Of a stretch of 64,000 nt of DNA, positions 52,063-59,869 are shown one piece after another. Under the pieces are notes generated by a model that had not been told where the DNA came from, made no database searches, and was given only the letters and a program-made list of their open reading frames with translations. Source of the DNA: Streptomyces mobaraensis (lineage in GTDB: Bacteria > Actinomycetota > Actinomycetes > Streptomycetales > Streptomycetaceae); NCBI RefSeq assembly GCF_020099395.1, contig NZ_CP083590.1, positions 5,332,001-5,396,000 of the forward strand. The letters are read 5' to 3'. The position numbers and the translations under genes were made by a program. Numbering within the stretch: the stretch's first letter is position 1; each line of letters begins with the position of its first letter.

Positions 52063-53094
52063 ATGCGGATGCCGCAGGCGCACATGCAGGAGACGGGCCG
52101 TGAGGGAGTCGGCCCGGAGCGGGCCGGCTCCGGGGTCCGGCGCCGCGTGGGCGACTGGCTGGGCGACTGGCGCGGCCCGGGGATCTGGCGGCGCGGACTG
52201 GTGATCGCGGGTCTGGCGCTGGTGCTGGGGCTGCTGATGCTGCTGCATTCCAGCGTCCCCAACCGCGTCGGCAACCTCGGCAGCCTCACCGAAACCTTCC
52301 TGCCGTGGCTGGGGCTGTTCGTCCCGGTCCTGCTGGTCCTGGCGCTGCTGCGGCGCTCGGCGAGCGCGCTGATCGCCGTCCTGCTGCCGGCCGTCGCCTG
52401 GATCAACCTCTTCGGCGGCCTCCTCACCGGCAAGTCCGCGTCCGGCGGCGACTTCACCGTCGTCAGCCACAACGTCAACGCCGAGAACCCCGACCCGGCC
52501 GGCACCGCGCGGTCCCTCATCGCCTCCGGCGCGGACGTGATCGCCCTGGAGGAACTGAGCGACGCCTCCCGCTACGAGAGCGCCCTCGCGGGCTCGTACC
52601 GCTACCACTCGGTACAGGGCACGGTCGGCCTCTGGAGCAAGTACCCGCTGAGCGACGCCCGCCCCGTCGACATCCGCATGGGCTGGACGCGTGCGCTGCG
52701 CGCCACCGTCGAGACGCCGCAGGGACCGGTCGCGGTGTACGTGGCCCATCTGCCGTCCGTGCGCGTGAAGTTCAACGCCGGCTTCACGGCCGGGCAGCGC
52801 GACAACAGCGCCGCGGCGCTGGGGCACGCCATCGCCGCCGAGCCGCTGAAGAAGACGATTCTGCTCGGCGACCTCAACGGGACGATGAACGACCGGTCGT
52901 TGGCCCCCGTCACGTCGCAACTGCGGTCGGCGCAGGGGGCCGCGGGGGACGGGTTCGGGTTCAGCTGGCCGGCCAGCTTCCCGATGGCGCGGATCGACCA
53001 GATCATGGTGCGGGGGATGGACCCGCGGTCGGCTTGGACGCTGCCGGAGACGGGCAGCGATCATCTGCCGGTGGCGGCGCGGGTGAAGCTCTGA
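52063..53094 (+). CDS. Endonuclease/exonuclease/phosphatase-fold membrane protein
   Basis: A 343-residue protein with two or three N-terminal helices (LVIAGLALVLGLLMLL, LFVPVLLVLALL and ALIAVLLPAVAWINLF) and a C-terminal EEP domain. The EEP motifs are FTVVSHNVNAEN, DVIALEEL, ILLGDLNGTM and the final SDHLPVAARV, giving the expected Asp/Asn/His metal and catalytic residues. The catalytic domain is probably outside the membrane. Phosphodiesterase activity on nucleic acid or lipid is plausible. Confidence 0.87.
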   Translation: MRMPQAHMQETGREGVGPERAGSGVRRRVGDWLGDWRGPGIWRRGLVIAGLALVLGLLMLLHSSVPNRVGNLGSLTETFLPWLGLFVPVLLVLALLRRSASALIAVLLPAVAWINLFGGLLTGKSASGGDFTVVSHNVNAENPDPAGTARSLIASGADVIALEELSDASRYESALAGSYRYHSVQGTVGLWSKYPLSDARPVDIRMGWTRALRATVETPQGPVAVYVAHLPSVRVKFNAGFTAGQRDNSAAALGHAIAAEPLKKTILLGDLNGTMNDRSLAPVTSQLRSAQGAAGDGFGFSWPASFPMARIDQIMVRGMDPRSAWTLPETGSDHLPVAARVKL

Positions 53095-53244
53095 GGGATG
53101 CGCGAGGCGGGGCCGGGCTCCTTCCGCCGGCCCGGCGATGGCGTCGGCCCTGAAGCGATGTCAGTGGCCTGCGGCATGATGCGAGTCATGTGACGGCCCA
53201 CCCGCCGGGGACTCCCGAGGCCGTCCTCACAAGGGGGGTGCTGT

Positions 53245-54081
53245 GTGCACGGGCCGGGCATGGACGAGGTACGGGCCGCGGAGGAACGGCGACTGCACCA
53301 CGAGAGGTGGCAGTGGGGCGGAAGGCTGCCGAGCGAGAGGCTGCGCGGTGTCCGCGGAAGCAACGTCCTGGGAATGCTCCCCTTCGACAGCGATCTGGTG
53401 CATGCCCTCGGTGCCGCGGATCCCGACGTCCAGCGTGTGGTGGCCTTGCTGGCCGCGCGGCGGGCGTGCGAGACGGCGCGCCTGACCGATGTGGGGTGGG
53501 TCGCCCAGGCGCTCACCGCGTTGACGGAGGGGAATCCGCTTCCGCCGCCGTTCGACGACCGGGCCCGGATGCTGGAGGCCCTGCGTTCCACACCCCTCGT
53601 ACCGGGGCCGCCGGTGCTGGAGGCGATGCCCCCCGAGCGGCCGCCGTACTTTCCTCCGCCGCCGGCCGGGTGGACGTGGGTCCTCGCGGAGGAGCCGAGA
53701 GACGACGGGGTGAGGCGGTACGAGCTCGGCCGGCTGCCGGACGGCCTCGTACCGGCGGTGTCCGGCGACGCGAAATCGGCACCACCAGCGGACGCGGAGC
53801 CCATCTCCGCCGTGCTGGTGCACCAGACCGGCACGCCTCGTGTCCCTGGAGAGATCTCACAGCCGCACTTCGCTCTCCCCGCCGTGCTCGCCGCCGCCGA
53901 GTCCGACCCGCTCAAAGCGGCTCTGGACGCGGTGTGGCATGCGCTGCACACATACGGAGAGCACTACCCGGAGCTGCTGGCGGATATCCGGTCGGTCTGC
54001 GCCGAGCGGGCGGGCACGGAGGCGGACCGGCTCCGACCGGGTTCGGTGGCGGATCTCGGGCCCGGTGTCCTGCGAGGATGA
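53245..54081 (+). CDS. hypothetical protein
   Basis: A 278-residue soluble protein of unknown family. The N-terminus is helical (MDEVRAAEERRLHHERWQWG, GMLPFDSDLVHALGAADPDVQRVVALLAA), the centre contains a Pro-rich stretch (PPERPPYFPPPPAGW), and the C-terminus is helical again (KAALDAVWHALHTYGEHYPELL). GTG 53245 has AAGGGGGG upstream. It is followed after 54 bp by another unknown protein on the same strand; the pair may be an operon. I see no catalytic motif. Confidence 0.55.
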   Translation: MHGPGMDEVRAAEERRLHHERWQWGGRLPSERLRGVRGSNVLGMLPFDSDLVHALGAADPDVQRVVALLAARRACETARLTDVGWVAQALTALTEGNPLPPPFDDRARMLEALRSTPLVPGPPVLEAMPPERPPYFPPPPAGWTWVLAEEPRDDGVRRYELGRLPDGLVPAVSGDAKSAPPADAEPISAVLVHQTGTPRVPGEISQPHFALPAVLAAAESDPLKAALDAVWHALHTYGEHYPELLADIRSVCAERAGTEADRLRPGSVADLGPGVLRG

Positions 54082-54135
54082 TGTCGGGCATCGGGACCGG
54101 AGCGGCTCGGTGCGGGGAAGGGAACGGGCGAACCG

Positions 54136-54732
54136 GTGGCGGCGGCAGAGCCTCGGAGCGCCGGGAAAGGGCCGGCGCGGGTGGACTGGGAACTCATGCC
54201 CTTGGAAGGCGTCGGGCCGCTGAGTTTCGGCACGCTCGTCGCGGAGGTCGCCGCAGGGCTGCCGGGCATGACCGAGTTGCGACGGTTCCGGGCTGATCCG
54301 TCGTTTCCCGGGCTCTTGGGCGTGGAGTTCGGCACGGAGCCGGAGAAGCCCGCCGTCTCCGCCTACTTCACGGACGGCCGACTGTTCTGCGTCGCGGCCG
54401 ACGCGGTCCACGGACCGCAGATATCGCTCTGGGGGCGGGAGTTGACCTCGTGCGTCCCGGACGATTTGGAGCGGTTCCTCTTGCACGCTCACCGGTGCGG
54501 GGTGACCGAGGTGTCCTACGGCCCGCGAGGAAACCCCGGAGCCGATGCGCTCGGTCTGGTCCTGCGGGTGCAGGAGACCGCCGGCTGCTTGGTCACCCGT
54601 CCGGTCATGGTGGGCCGGGCCTGGGCCGACCGGTGCACCGACGACTGGGAAGGCGCGATACCGGAGTGCGAGTGGGCGGGCCGCCAGTGGACCCGCCCAG
54701 GCCACTCGGAGCACCGGCCTCCGCGATCCTGA
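54136..54732 (+). CDS. hypothetical protein
   Basis: A 198-residue acidic, mostly beta protein (DWELMPLEGVGPLSFGTLVAEV, GLLGVEFGTEPEKPAVSAYFTDGRLFCVAADA, TEVSYGPRGNPGADALGLVLRVQETAG). It has four or five Cys and several Trp near the end (EWAGRQW). I cannot assign a family. Size, acidity and position after another orphan hypothetical gene would suit an orphan immunity protein, but that is only an idea. GTG 54136 has a G-rich stretch upstream. Confidence 0.5.
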   Translation: MAAAEPRSAGKGPARVDWELMPLEGVGPLSFGTLVAEVAAGLPGMTELRRFRADPSFPGLLGVEFGTEPEKPAVSAYFTDGRLFCVAADAVHGPQISLWGRELTSCVPDDLERFLLHAHRCGVTEVSYGPRGNPGADALGLVLRVQETAGCLVTRPVMVGRAWADRCTDDWEGAIPECEWAGRQWTRPGHSEHRPPRS

Positions 54733-54822
54733 CCGATCGGGATCCACGCGGTCGTGATCAATACAGCTGGGCCGTGTACCGAAAGCGGATTCGGAACGGC
54801 ACCTGGCAGCGGGTCCTCCCGC

Positions 54823-56208
54823 TCAGAAGGCCGGCCGGCGGCCGCGGACGGGGCTGACCTCCTCCAGGCGCTCCGCCAGGTCGAGGAGGAGGGCCTCGGC
54901 CCACCATCGGCCGACCAGCTGGACGCCGAGAGGCAGGCCGTCGTCCGTCGCACCGAAGGGGAGCGCGAGGGCAGGCAGGCCGGTCAGGTTGAACGGTACG
55001 GTCGCCCGCATCACCGCGCGTGCCGGGAGGGAGACGCCGTCCACATCGACGCGGTTGCGGCCGTGAGGCGGCGCGGGAAAAGGCGTGACGGGGCACAGCA
55101 GGACGTCGTGGCCGGCGAACCATGCGGCGAACCGCGTGCGCAGTCGCTCCACCTCGTGTTCGGCGGCGACGTAGTCGGCCAGCGGAACCTCGGCGGACTC
55201 CAGCGCGGCCGCGATGACCGGGTGCACCTCCGTCTCGCGGCCGGAGGTGACGGCGCGCAGGGTGGGCCGTATCTCCGCGGGAAACAGCGTCGCCGACAGC
55301 AGGGTGCAGTCCCGCTCGGCGAGCCATGGAAGCTCGCTCTCCCGGACGTCGTGCCCGGACTCGGCCAGCGCCGTGGCCGCCGCGGCGACCGTAGCGGCGA
55401 CCTGTCGGTCGACCGCGCCGAACGCCGCGGTGGTCCAGCCGATGCGCAGCCGGCCTCCGCCGCCGGTGCGGTCCGCGGCGGGCAGCGCCACGGCGTAGGG
55501 GTCGCGGCCGTCGGGCCCTTCCATGAGGGAGAGCGCCAGGCGCAGGTCGCGCACGCTGCGGGCCATGGGGCCGGCGTGCCACCAGCGGCGTGGCACGGCG
55601 GGAAAGTGGCCGGTCATCGGCACTCTGCCGTGGGTGGGCTTGATCGAGGCGATCCCTGTGTCGGCGGCGGGCCCGCGCACGGAGATGGCGACGTCGCTGC
55701 CGATACCGAGCGGTGAGAGACCGCTCGCGATGGCCGCCGACTCACCGCCGCTGGAGCCCCCGGGTGTGCGCCGCGGATCGTAGGGGTTCAGGGACCTGCC
55801 GGTCAGGCGGTTGTCCGTCTCGGTCCAGTAGGACATCTCCGGCAGGTTCGTCTTGGCCAGCAGGATCCCGCCGGCCTGCCGGAGGCGGGCCACCGCGGTG
55901 GCATCGGTGTCGGGCACCCGGTCGGCGAAGATCCTCGACCCCCGGGTGGTGGGGGCGCCCGCGGTGTCGAAGGAGTCCTTCACCGTGAAGGGGACTCCGC
56001 TGAGCGGGCCGGCGGCCGGCCGCGCCGCGGCGTGCAGAGCCTGCTCACCGAGCACGGTCACGAAGGCGTTCACCCGGTCCGCGACCGCCTCGATCCGGTC
56101 GAGGTGGGCGGCCACCACCTCGACGGCGCTCACCGTGCCCGCTGAGATCAGACGCGCGAGGCCGACCGCGTCATGCCATACGAGATCGCTCGGCTCCATA
56201 GGCTCCAT
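54823..56208 (-). CDS. Amidase family protein with atypical active-site motif
   Basis: A 461-residue amidase-signature protein. Catalytic Lys77 ([10 protein letters not shown]), the cis-Ser in [10 protein letters not shown] (Ser152/153) and the nucleophile Ser176 are present. The usual Gly-Gly before the nucleophile (TDTGGSIR) is replaced by Ala-Ile (SDVAISVR, residues 171-178). That alters the oxyanion-hole region, so activity or specificity may differ. The full-length frame and normal C-terminus argue for function. ATG 56208 (MEPMEPSD) is preferred; an ATG at 56265 is less likely. Confidence 0.82.
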   Translation of the reverse strand: MEPMEPSDLVWHDAVGLARLISAGTVSAVEVVAAHLDRIEAVADRVNAFVTVLGEQALHAAARPAAGPLSGVPFTVKDSFDTAGAPTTRGSRIFADRVPDTDATAVARLRQAGGILLAKTNLPEMSYWTETDNRLTGRSLNPYDPRRTPGGSSGGESAAIASGLSPLGIGSDVAISVRGPAADTGIASIKPTHGRVPMTGHFPAVPRRWWHAGPMARSVRDLRLALSLMEGPDGRDPYAVALPAADRTGGGGRLRIGWTTAAFGAVDRQVAATVAAAATALAESGHDVRESELPWLAERDCTLLSATLFPAEIRPTLRAVTSGRETEVHPVIAAALESAEVPLADYVAAEHEVERLRTRFAAWFAGHDVLLCPVTPFPAPPHGRNRVDVDGVSLPARAVMRATVPFNLTGLPALALPFGATDDGLPLGVQLVGRWWAEALLLDLAERLEEVSPVRGRRPAF

Positions 56209-56267
56209 AGGCTGCGGGGCCCCTTCCTCTCCCTCACGGCGAACTTCCCGATTCCTTCTATGCAACT

Positions 56268-56540
56268 ATGCAACGCGCCCTGCCGGGACGTGACCTGACA
56301 CCGGTTCAGGCATCGGGTGCGGCGAGGGGCTCCCGCAGGAACCGCGCCTACCTGCGCCGCCGCGGAATCCGCTGCACCGTCCCGGACAGGGCCGACCAGG
56401 AGCGCAACCGCCAGAAGCTCCGCCCCCGGGGTGGCCGGCCACCGCATTTCGACCCGGTCGACCACCGCGAGCGCCATGCGGTCGAGTGCGGGATCAACCG
56501 CCTCAAGAGGCACCGCGCTGTCGCCACGCTCCGACACACG
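56268..56540 (+). pseudogene. IS5-type transposase C-terminal fragment
   Basis: About 90 codons encode SRRNRAYLRRRGIRCTVPDR, ADQERNRQKLRPRGGRPPHF and ERHAVECGINRLKRHRAVAT, a pattern from the C-terminal DDE part of IS5-group transposases with the last catalytic Glu (AVECGI). Nothing of the N-terminal half is present, and the frame ends just after the RHRAVATLRHTP segment, short of the normal end. It is a decayed remnant. Confidence 0.78.
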
Positions 56541-56551
56541 CCCTAGGTTCG

Positions 56552-57424
56552 TCAGGGTGTCTTCGGGTGCCTGGTGTCTGCCGGCCTGCTGCGTGCTGTG
56601 TCGGTAGGTTCGGTGTGTGAGAGTGCGGCGAGGAGTTTCAGTTTCTCGTCGCTGTCGCTGTCCTTGTCTGGGTAGTAGACGACCAGGATGACGTCGTCTA
56701 TGGGGAGTTTGTCTCGGTGGAGCCGTAGTTCACCGACGACTGGGTGGTTGACGGTGGTGGTGCCTCCGTCGAGGTTGCGGACGTCGTGTCGGGCCCACAG
56801 GGTGCGGAACCGCTGGCTGGACAGTGCGAGTTCTCCGACGAGTTCGACGAACCGGGGATTGTCGGTGTCGTCCCCGATGGTGGTGCGAAGGGTGGCGACG
56901 AAGCCGGCGGCGGCTTTCGTCCAGTCCTGGTGGAAGGCTTGTTCCTCGGGGTCGAGGAGGAGGGAACGGAGCCGGTTCTCACCGGGCCGCAGTCGTGGGG
57001 AGAGCGCGACGGCCATCGGGTTGGAGGCCAGGACGTCGAAGGCGCGTCCCTCGACGAACGCGGGGATCTGAAGGTGGGCAAGGAACTGGTGCACCCGTGC
57101 CGGTACCTGCTCGGGTCGCTTGCGGCGCGGCGTCCTTGGGCGGGCTGCCACGAGGCCGAGCAGATACGTCCGCTCGATGTCGTCGAGGTGCAGGACACGC
57201 GCGAGTGATGCGAGGACCTGAGGAGAAGGATTCTTGTCGCGGCCCCGTTCCAGGCGCAGATAGTAATCGGCGCTGATTCCGGCGAGCAGGGCGACTTCCT
57301 CACGGCGCAGGCCCGGGACGCGGCGGTTGCCGCCCGAGGGGAGCCCCGCCCGCACCGGGGAGACCAGCTCACGCCGGGCGCGGAGGTAGCTGCCGAGCCG
57401 GTTGCCGGATTCCTCATCCTTCAT
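56552..57424 (-). CDS. Helix-turn-helix regulator with MmyB-like ligand domain
   Basis: A 290-residue regulator. The N-terminal XRE domain reads RREEVALLAGISADYYLRLERGRDKNPSPQVLASLARVL. The rest is the MmyB-like ligand-binding domain (RPRTPRRKRPEQVPARVHQFL, EGRAFDVLASNPMAVALSPR, HPVVGELRLHRDKLPIDD). These proteins usually control an adjacent divergent oxidoreductase, as here (SDR at 57613). ATG 57424 is the likely start. A palindrome in the shared promoter is the candidate operator. Confidence 0.88.
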   Translation of the reverse strand: MKDEESGNRLGSYLRARRELVSPVRAGLPSGGNRRVPGLRREEVALLAGISADYYLRLERGRDKNPSPQVLASLARVLHLDDIERTYLLGLVAARPRTPRRKRPEQVPARVHQFLAHLQIPAFVEGRAFDVLASNPMAVALSPRLRPGENRLRSLLLDPEEQAFHQDWTKAAAGFVATLRTTIGDDTDNPRFVELVGELALSSQRFRTLWARHDVRNLDGGTTTVNHPVVGELRLHRDKLPIDDVILVVYYPDKDSDSDEKLKLLAALSHTEPTDTARSRPADTRHPKTP

Positions 57425-57506
57425 ACCGACACCGTAATGCGATGCGCGCGTTTCAGAGGGGGCCCTGGCAGGACCAGGGAAGACGGGGGCTCTGCCGCAC
57501 CCGGCG

Positions 57507-57530
57507 GATGCCGTCAAGACTTGCGGCATC
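57507..57530. promoter_or_regulatory. Palindrome in the XRE/SDR promoter
   Basis: GATGCCG and CGGCATC arms flank TCAAGACTTG, itself built around CAAG-A-CTTG. The 24-bp element lies midway between the two start codons. Candidate operator for the MmyB-like regulator. Confidence 0.6.
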
Positions 57531-57612
57531 ACTGTTTGTGAAGGACAGGGACCATCGCTGAATGCGCCGCGAGCCTAAACGCCGTCGCGCCCTGAACTGA
57601 AGGGAAGATCTC

Positions 57613-58374
57613 GTGGATCTCTCCAACCGCACCGTTCTCATCGTCGGCGGGACCTCGGGCATCGGGCGGGAACTGGCCCGCCGGTTCGCCGCAGCGGGCA
57701 GCACCGTGGCTGTCGGCGGCCGTAGCCCGGAGGCCCTCTCGGAACTCGCCCAGGAAGGCTTCGGCGCTTTCGGCATCGACGTCACCGACAGTGTGTCCGT
57801 CGCACGTGCCCGCGACGCCGTGCTCGCCCAGTACCCCGAACTGGACACCGTGGTGACCATGTCGGGCGTCATGCTCCTGGAGGACCTGCGCGACTCCGCG
57901 CACTTCGAGGCGGCACGGACGACGATCGACACCAACCTGGTCGGCACCATCCGCGTCATCGACGCCTTCACCCCGCACCTGGTTGAACGCGGCGCCGGCA
58001 CTTTCATCACCGTCACCTCCGGCATCGCCTTCCTGCCGTTCCCGCCCATGCCCACCTACGCCGCCTCGAAAGCCGCGGTGCACGCCTACTCCGAGGCACT
58101 GCGCGCACAACTCGACGGCACCGGCGTCAGCGTCGTCGAGCTCGTCCCCCCGGCCGTCGCCACGGCAGGACAGGAGAAGGTGAACCCGCATGCACTGCCG
58201 CTCGACGACTTCGGCGCCGAGGTCATGCAGTTGCTCTCGCAGGACCCCACCCCTGAGGAGATCCTGGTCAACCGGGTCCTTATGCACCGCTGGGCTGAGC
58301 GCGACGGCACCTACGACGACCTCGTCGCACAGCGTTCCCAGGCCCTGACCATGCTTCCCAGCCGCCAAGGCTGA
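57613..58374 (+). CDS. SDR family oxidoreductase (DltE-like)
   Basis: A 253-residue short-chain dehydrogenase. The cofactor motif is GGTSGIG near residue 12. MSGVM stands in the NAG position, and TVTSGIAF with YAASKAA give catalytic Ser, Tyr and Lys. It resembles the DltE-like SDRs controlled by MmyB-type regulators. The GTG start follows AAGGGAAGA. The gene lies between two IS5-type remnants and may have arrived with them. Confidence 0.87.
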   Translation: MDLSNRTVLIVGGTSGIGRELARRFAAAGSTVAVGGRSPEALSELAQEGFGAFGIDVTDSVSVARARDAVLAQYPELDTVVTMSGVMLLEDLRDSAHFEAARTTIDTNLVGTIRVIDAFTPHLVERGAGTFITVTSGIAFLPFPPMPTYAASKAAVHAYSEALRAQLDGTGVSVVELVPPAVATAGQEKVNPHALPLDDFGAEVMQLLSQDPTPEEILVNRVLMHRWAERDGTYDDLVAQRSQALTMLPSRQG

Positions 58375-58505
58375 CACAGCCGCTCGCCCTGTGGGCCGCC
58401 ATTCAAGTCGGCCGATCGCCCTCGCCTCGTTGAGGACATCACCGCCGCGGTCAGTGACGGCGCGCTACCGGTCGGCGAGGGGCATTGCCTGCCGCCGGCG
58501 GCCCG

Positions 58506-59195
58506 TCACGGTCGGCGTCGGCGGCGGGCTGCCCAGCGGTGAGTAGTCCAGGCTCGGCGGATCAGACTACGTACGGTGATGATCGTGTCGGCGAGGTCGA
58601 AGAAGACCTCGATAACGCGGGTCCGGCGTTCGTAGCAGCGCGTGAGCCGGTGGAAGGCGTTCAGCCAGGCGTGCATGCGCTCGGTGTGCCAACGGTGGGT
58701 GGCCCGGACCGGCGCTTTGATCCCCTTGCGGGCGATCCGGCCGTGCAGACCGCGCTCGGCAAGCACGGCGCGGGAGTTGGCCGAGTCGTAGCCGGCGCCG
58801 AGATGGATGGTGATCTCGTCGGGCAGGGGCACAAGTTCGCTCAGGAGACCGAGAGTCGGGGCCGGCAGCGGGGAGTCGTCGCGGTTGGCGCCGGCCAGGA
58901 CGCGGCCGAGCGGGATGCCGTAGCCGTCGGTCATGCCCGAGCGCTTCATGCCCTGTGTGCCCCGGTCGACCGGTGAGCGTCCGGCCGCTTCGCCGCCGCC
59001 GGGGGCCTTGGTGATGGCGCCGTCCACGGCATCTGGTCAAGGACGAGACCGACGATGCGGTCATGGGCGTCGAGCGCGATCTGCTTCAACTCGGCGAACA
59101 GGCCCAGGCGTACCCATTCGTCGCGGCGGCTGCGGATCGTCGTGGCCGAGCAGGCGGAGTCCGCGATCGCCTCGTAGGAGCAGCCGAAGCGACCG
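58506..59195 (-). pseudogene. IS5-type transposase remnant with frameshift and lost catalytic Asp
   Basis: The first part (FGCSYEAIADSACSATTIRS through LDQ) is in one frame and the second (VDGAITKAPGGGEAAGRSPVD to the end) in another, explained by a single deleted base near 59035. The canonical HLDAGYDS motif reads HLGAGYDS, so one catalytic Asp is lost. The N-terminal ~35 residues are missing. It is a second, different IS5-group transposase compared with the fragment at 56268. Confidence 0.82.
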
Positions 59196-59352
59196 GTTCG
59201 GTATCGCCGTCGGCTGGGACCAGGACACCCGGCGGGTCACCCTTCGTCCCCTGGACGGCGGACGGGCCTGGCGGCCGAGGCGCTGTCGCCGGGCCACCGA
59301 CAAGCTCCGCGTCCGCGTGAGCGAGCTGAACCGGGAGGGGCGCAAGTGGTGA
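59190..59352 (+). pseudogene. 3' fragment of an accessory-element-type gene truncated by the IS
   Basis: From about 59190 the plus strand reads DRFGIAVGWDQDTRRVTLRP and ends VSELNREGRKW with a stop at 59352. This resembles the C-terminus of small proteins encoded on Streptomyces integrative plasmids. Its 5' part is replaced by the IS remnant. The next small gene overlaps its stop. Confidence 0.5.
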
Positions 59353-59528
59353 CGGCGTGCGAGGCGTGCCAGTGGTGGGACGCCGTGATCGGGAGGACCG
59401 AGGCGCGGGTGCGGGCCGCCCGGGACCGGTGGGGGCGCACCGCCGCCGAGCGGCAGCGAGACCAGTACGCGGGCAACAAGGCGGAGCATGTCCGCCGGAA
59501 TCATGGAGGGGGCGGCTCCGCCGGGTGA
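59349..59528 (+). CDS. Small CxxC protein coupled to the truncated gene
   Basis: A 59-residue protein beginning VTACEACQWWDAVIGRTEAR, Lys/Arg-rich, with a CEAC pair that could bind a metal. The GTG at 59349 overlaps the upstream stop codon (GTGA). Small proteins of this form occur next to the gene above on integrative elements of Streptomyces. Function unknown. Confidence 0.55.
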   Translation: MTACEACQWWDAVIGRTEARVRAARDRWGRTAAERQRDQYAGNKAEHVRRNHGGGGSAG

Positions 59529-59635
59529 GGGCGGTCAGCCCGTCCGGCGTTCGCGGACAGGGCTTCGGGGGTGCGGGGCCCCGCAAGGGGGGCGGGACCG
59601 GGGCGCCGGCCCACCGCGGGGCGCACACTGGAAGC

Positions 59636-59869
59636 ATGTGCCGCAGCATCAAGACCCTCCGCGCCCCCGTCACCCCCGACCCGGGCGAGGACGACATCCG
59701 CGCCGCCGCCCTCCAGTACGTCCGCAAGGTCTCCGGCTTCCGGGCGCCCGCAGCGCACAACAAGGCCGTCTTCGACGAGGCCGTCGACGCGGTGGCGGAG
59801 GCGACGGCACGCCTGCTGGACGGCCTCGAAGTGCGGGGCGTCAGACCCGTTCGCGCCAGCGGTTCGTGA
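59636..59869 (+). CDS. DUF2277 family protein
   Basis: A 77-residue protein with the DUF2277 start MCRSIKTLRAPVTPDPGEDD and the core IRAAALQYVRKVSGFRAPAAH, then AVDAVAEATARLLDGLEV. The family is common in bacteria and has no known function. Its 3' end overlaps the convergent nadE gene by 29 bp. Confidence 0.85.
   Translation: MCRSIKTLRAPVTPDPGEDDIRAAALQYVRKVSGFRAPAAHNKAVFDEAVDAVAEATARLLDGLEVRGVRPVRASGS

Noticed and set aside
59190..59528. Part of an intact integrative plasmid
   Set aside because: Only one truncated and one small gene resemble such elements. No integrase, replication gene or attachment site is visible.
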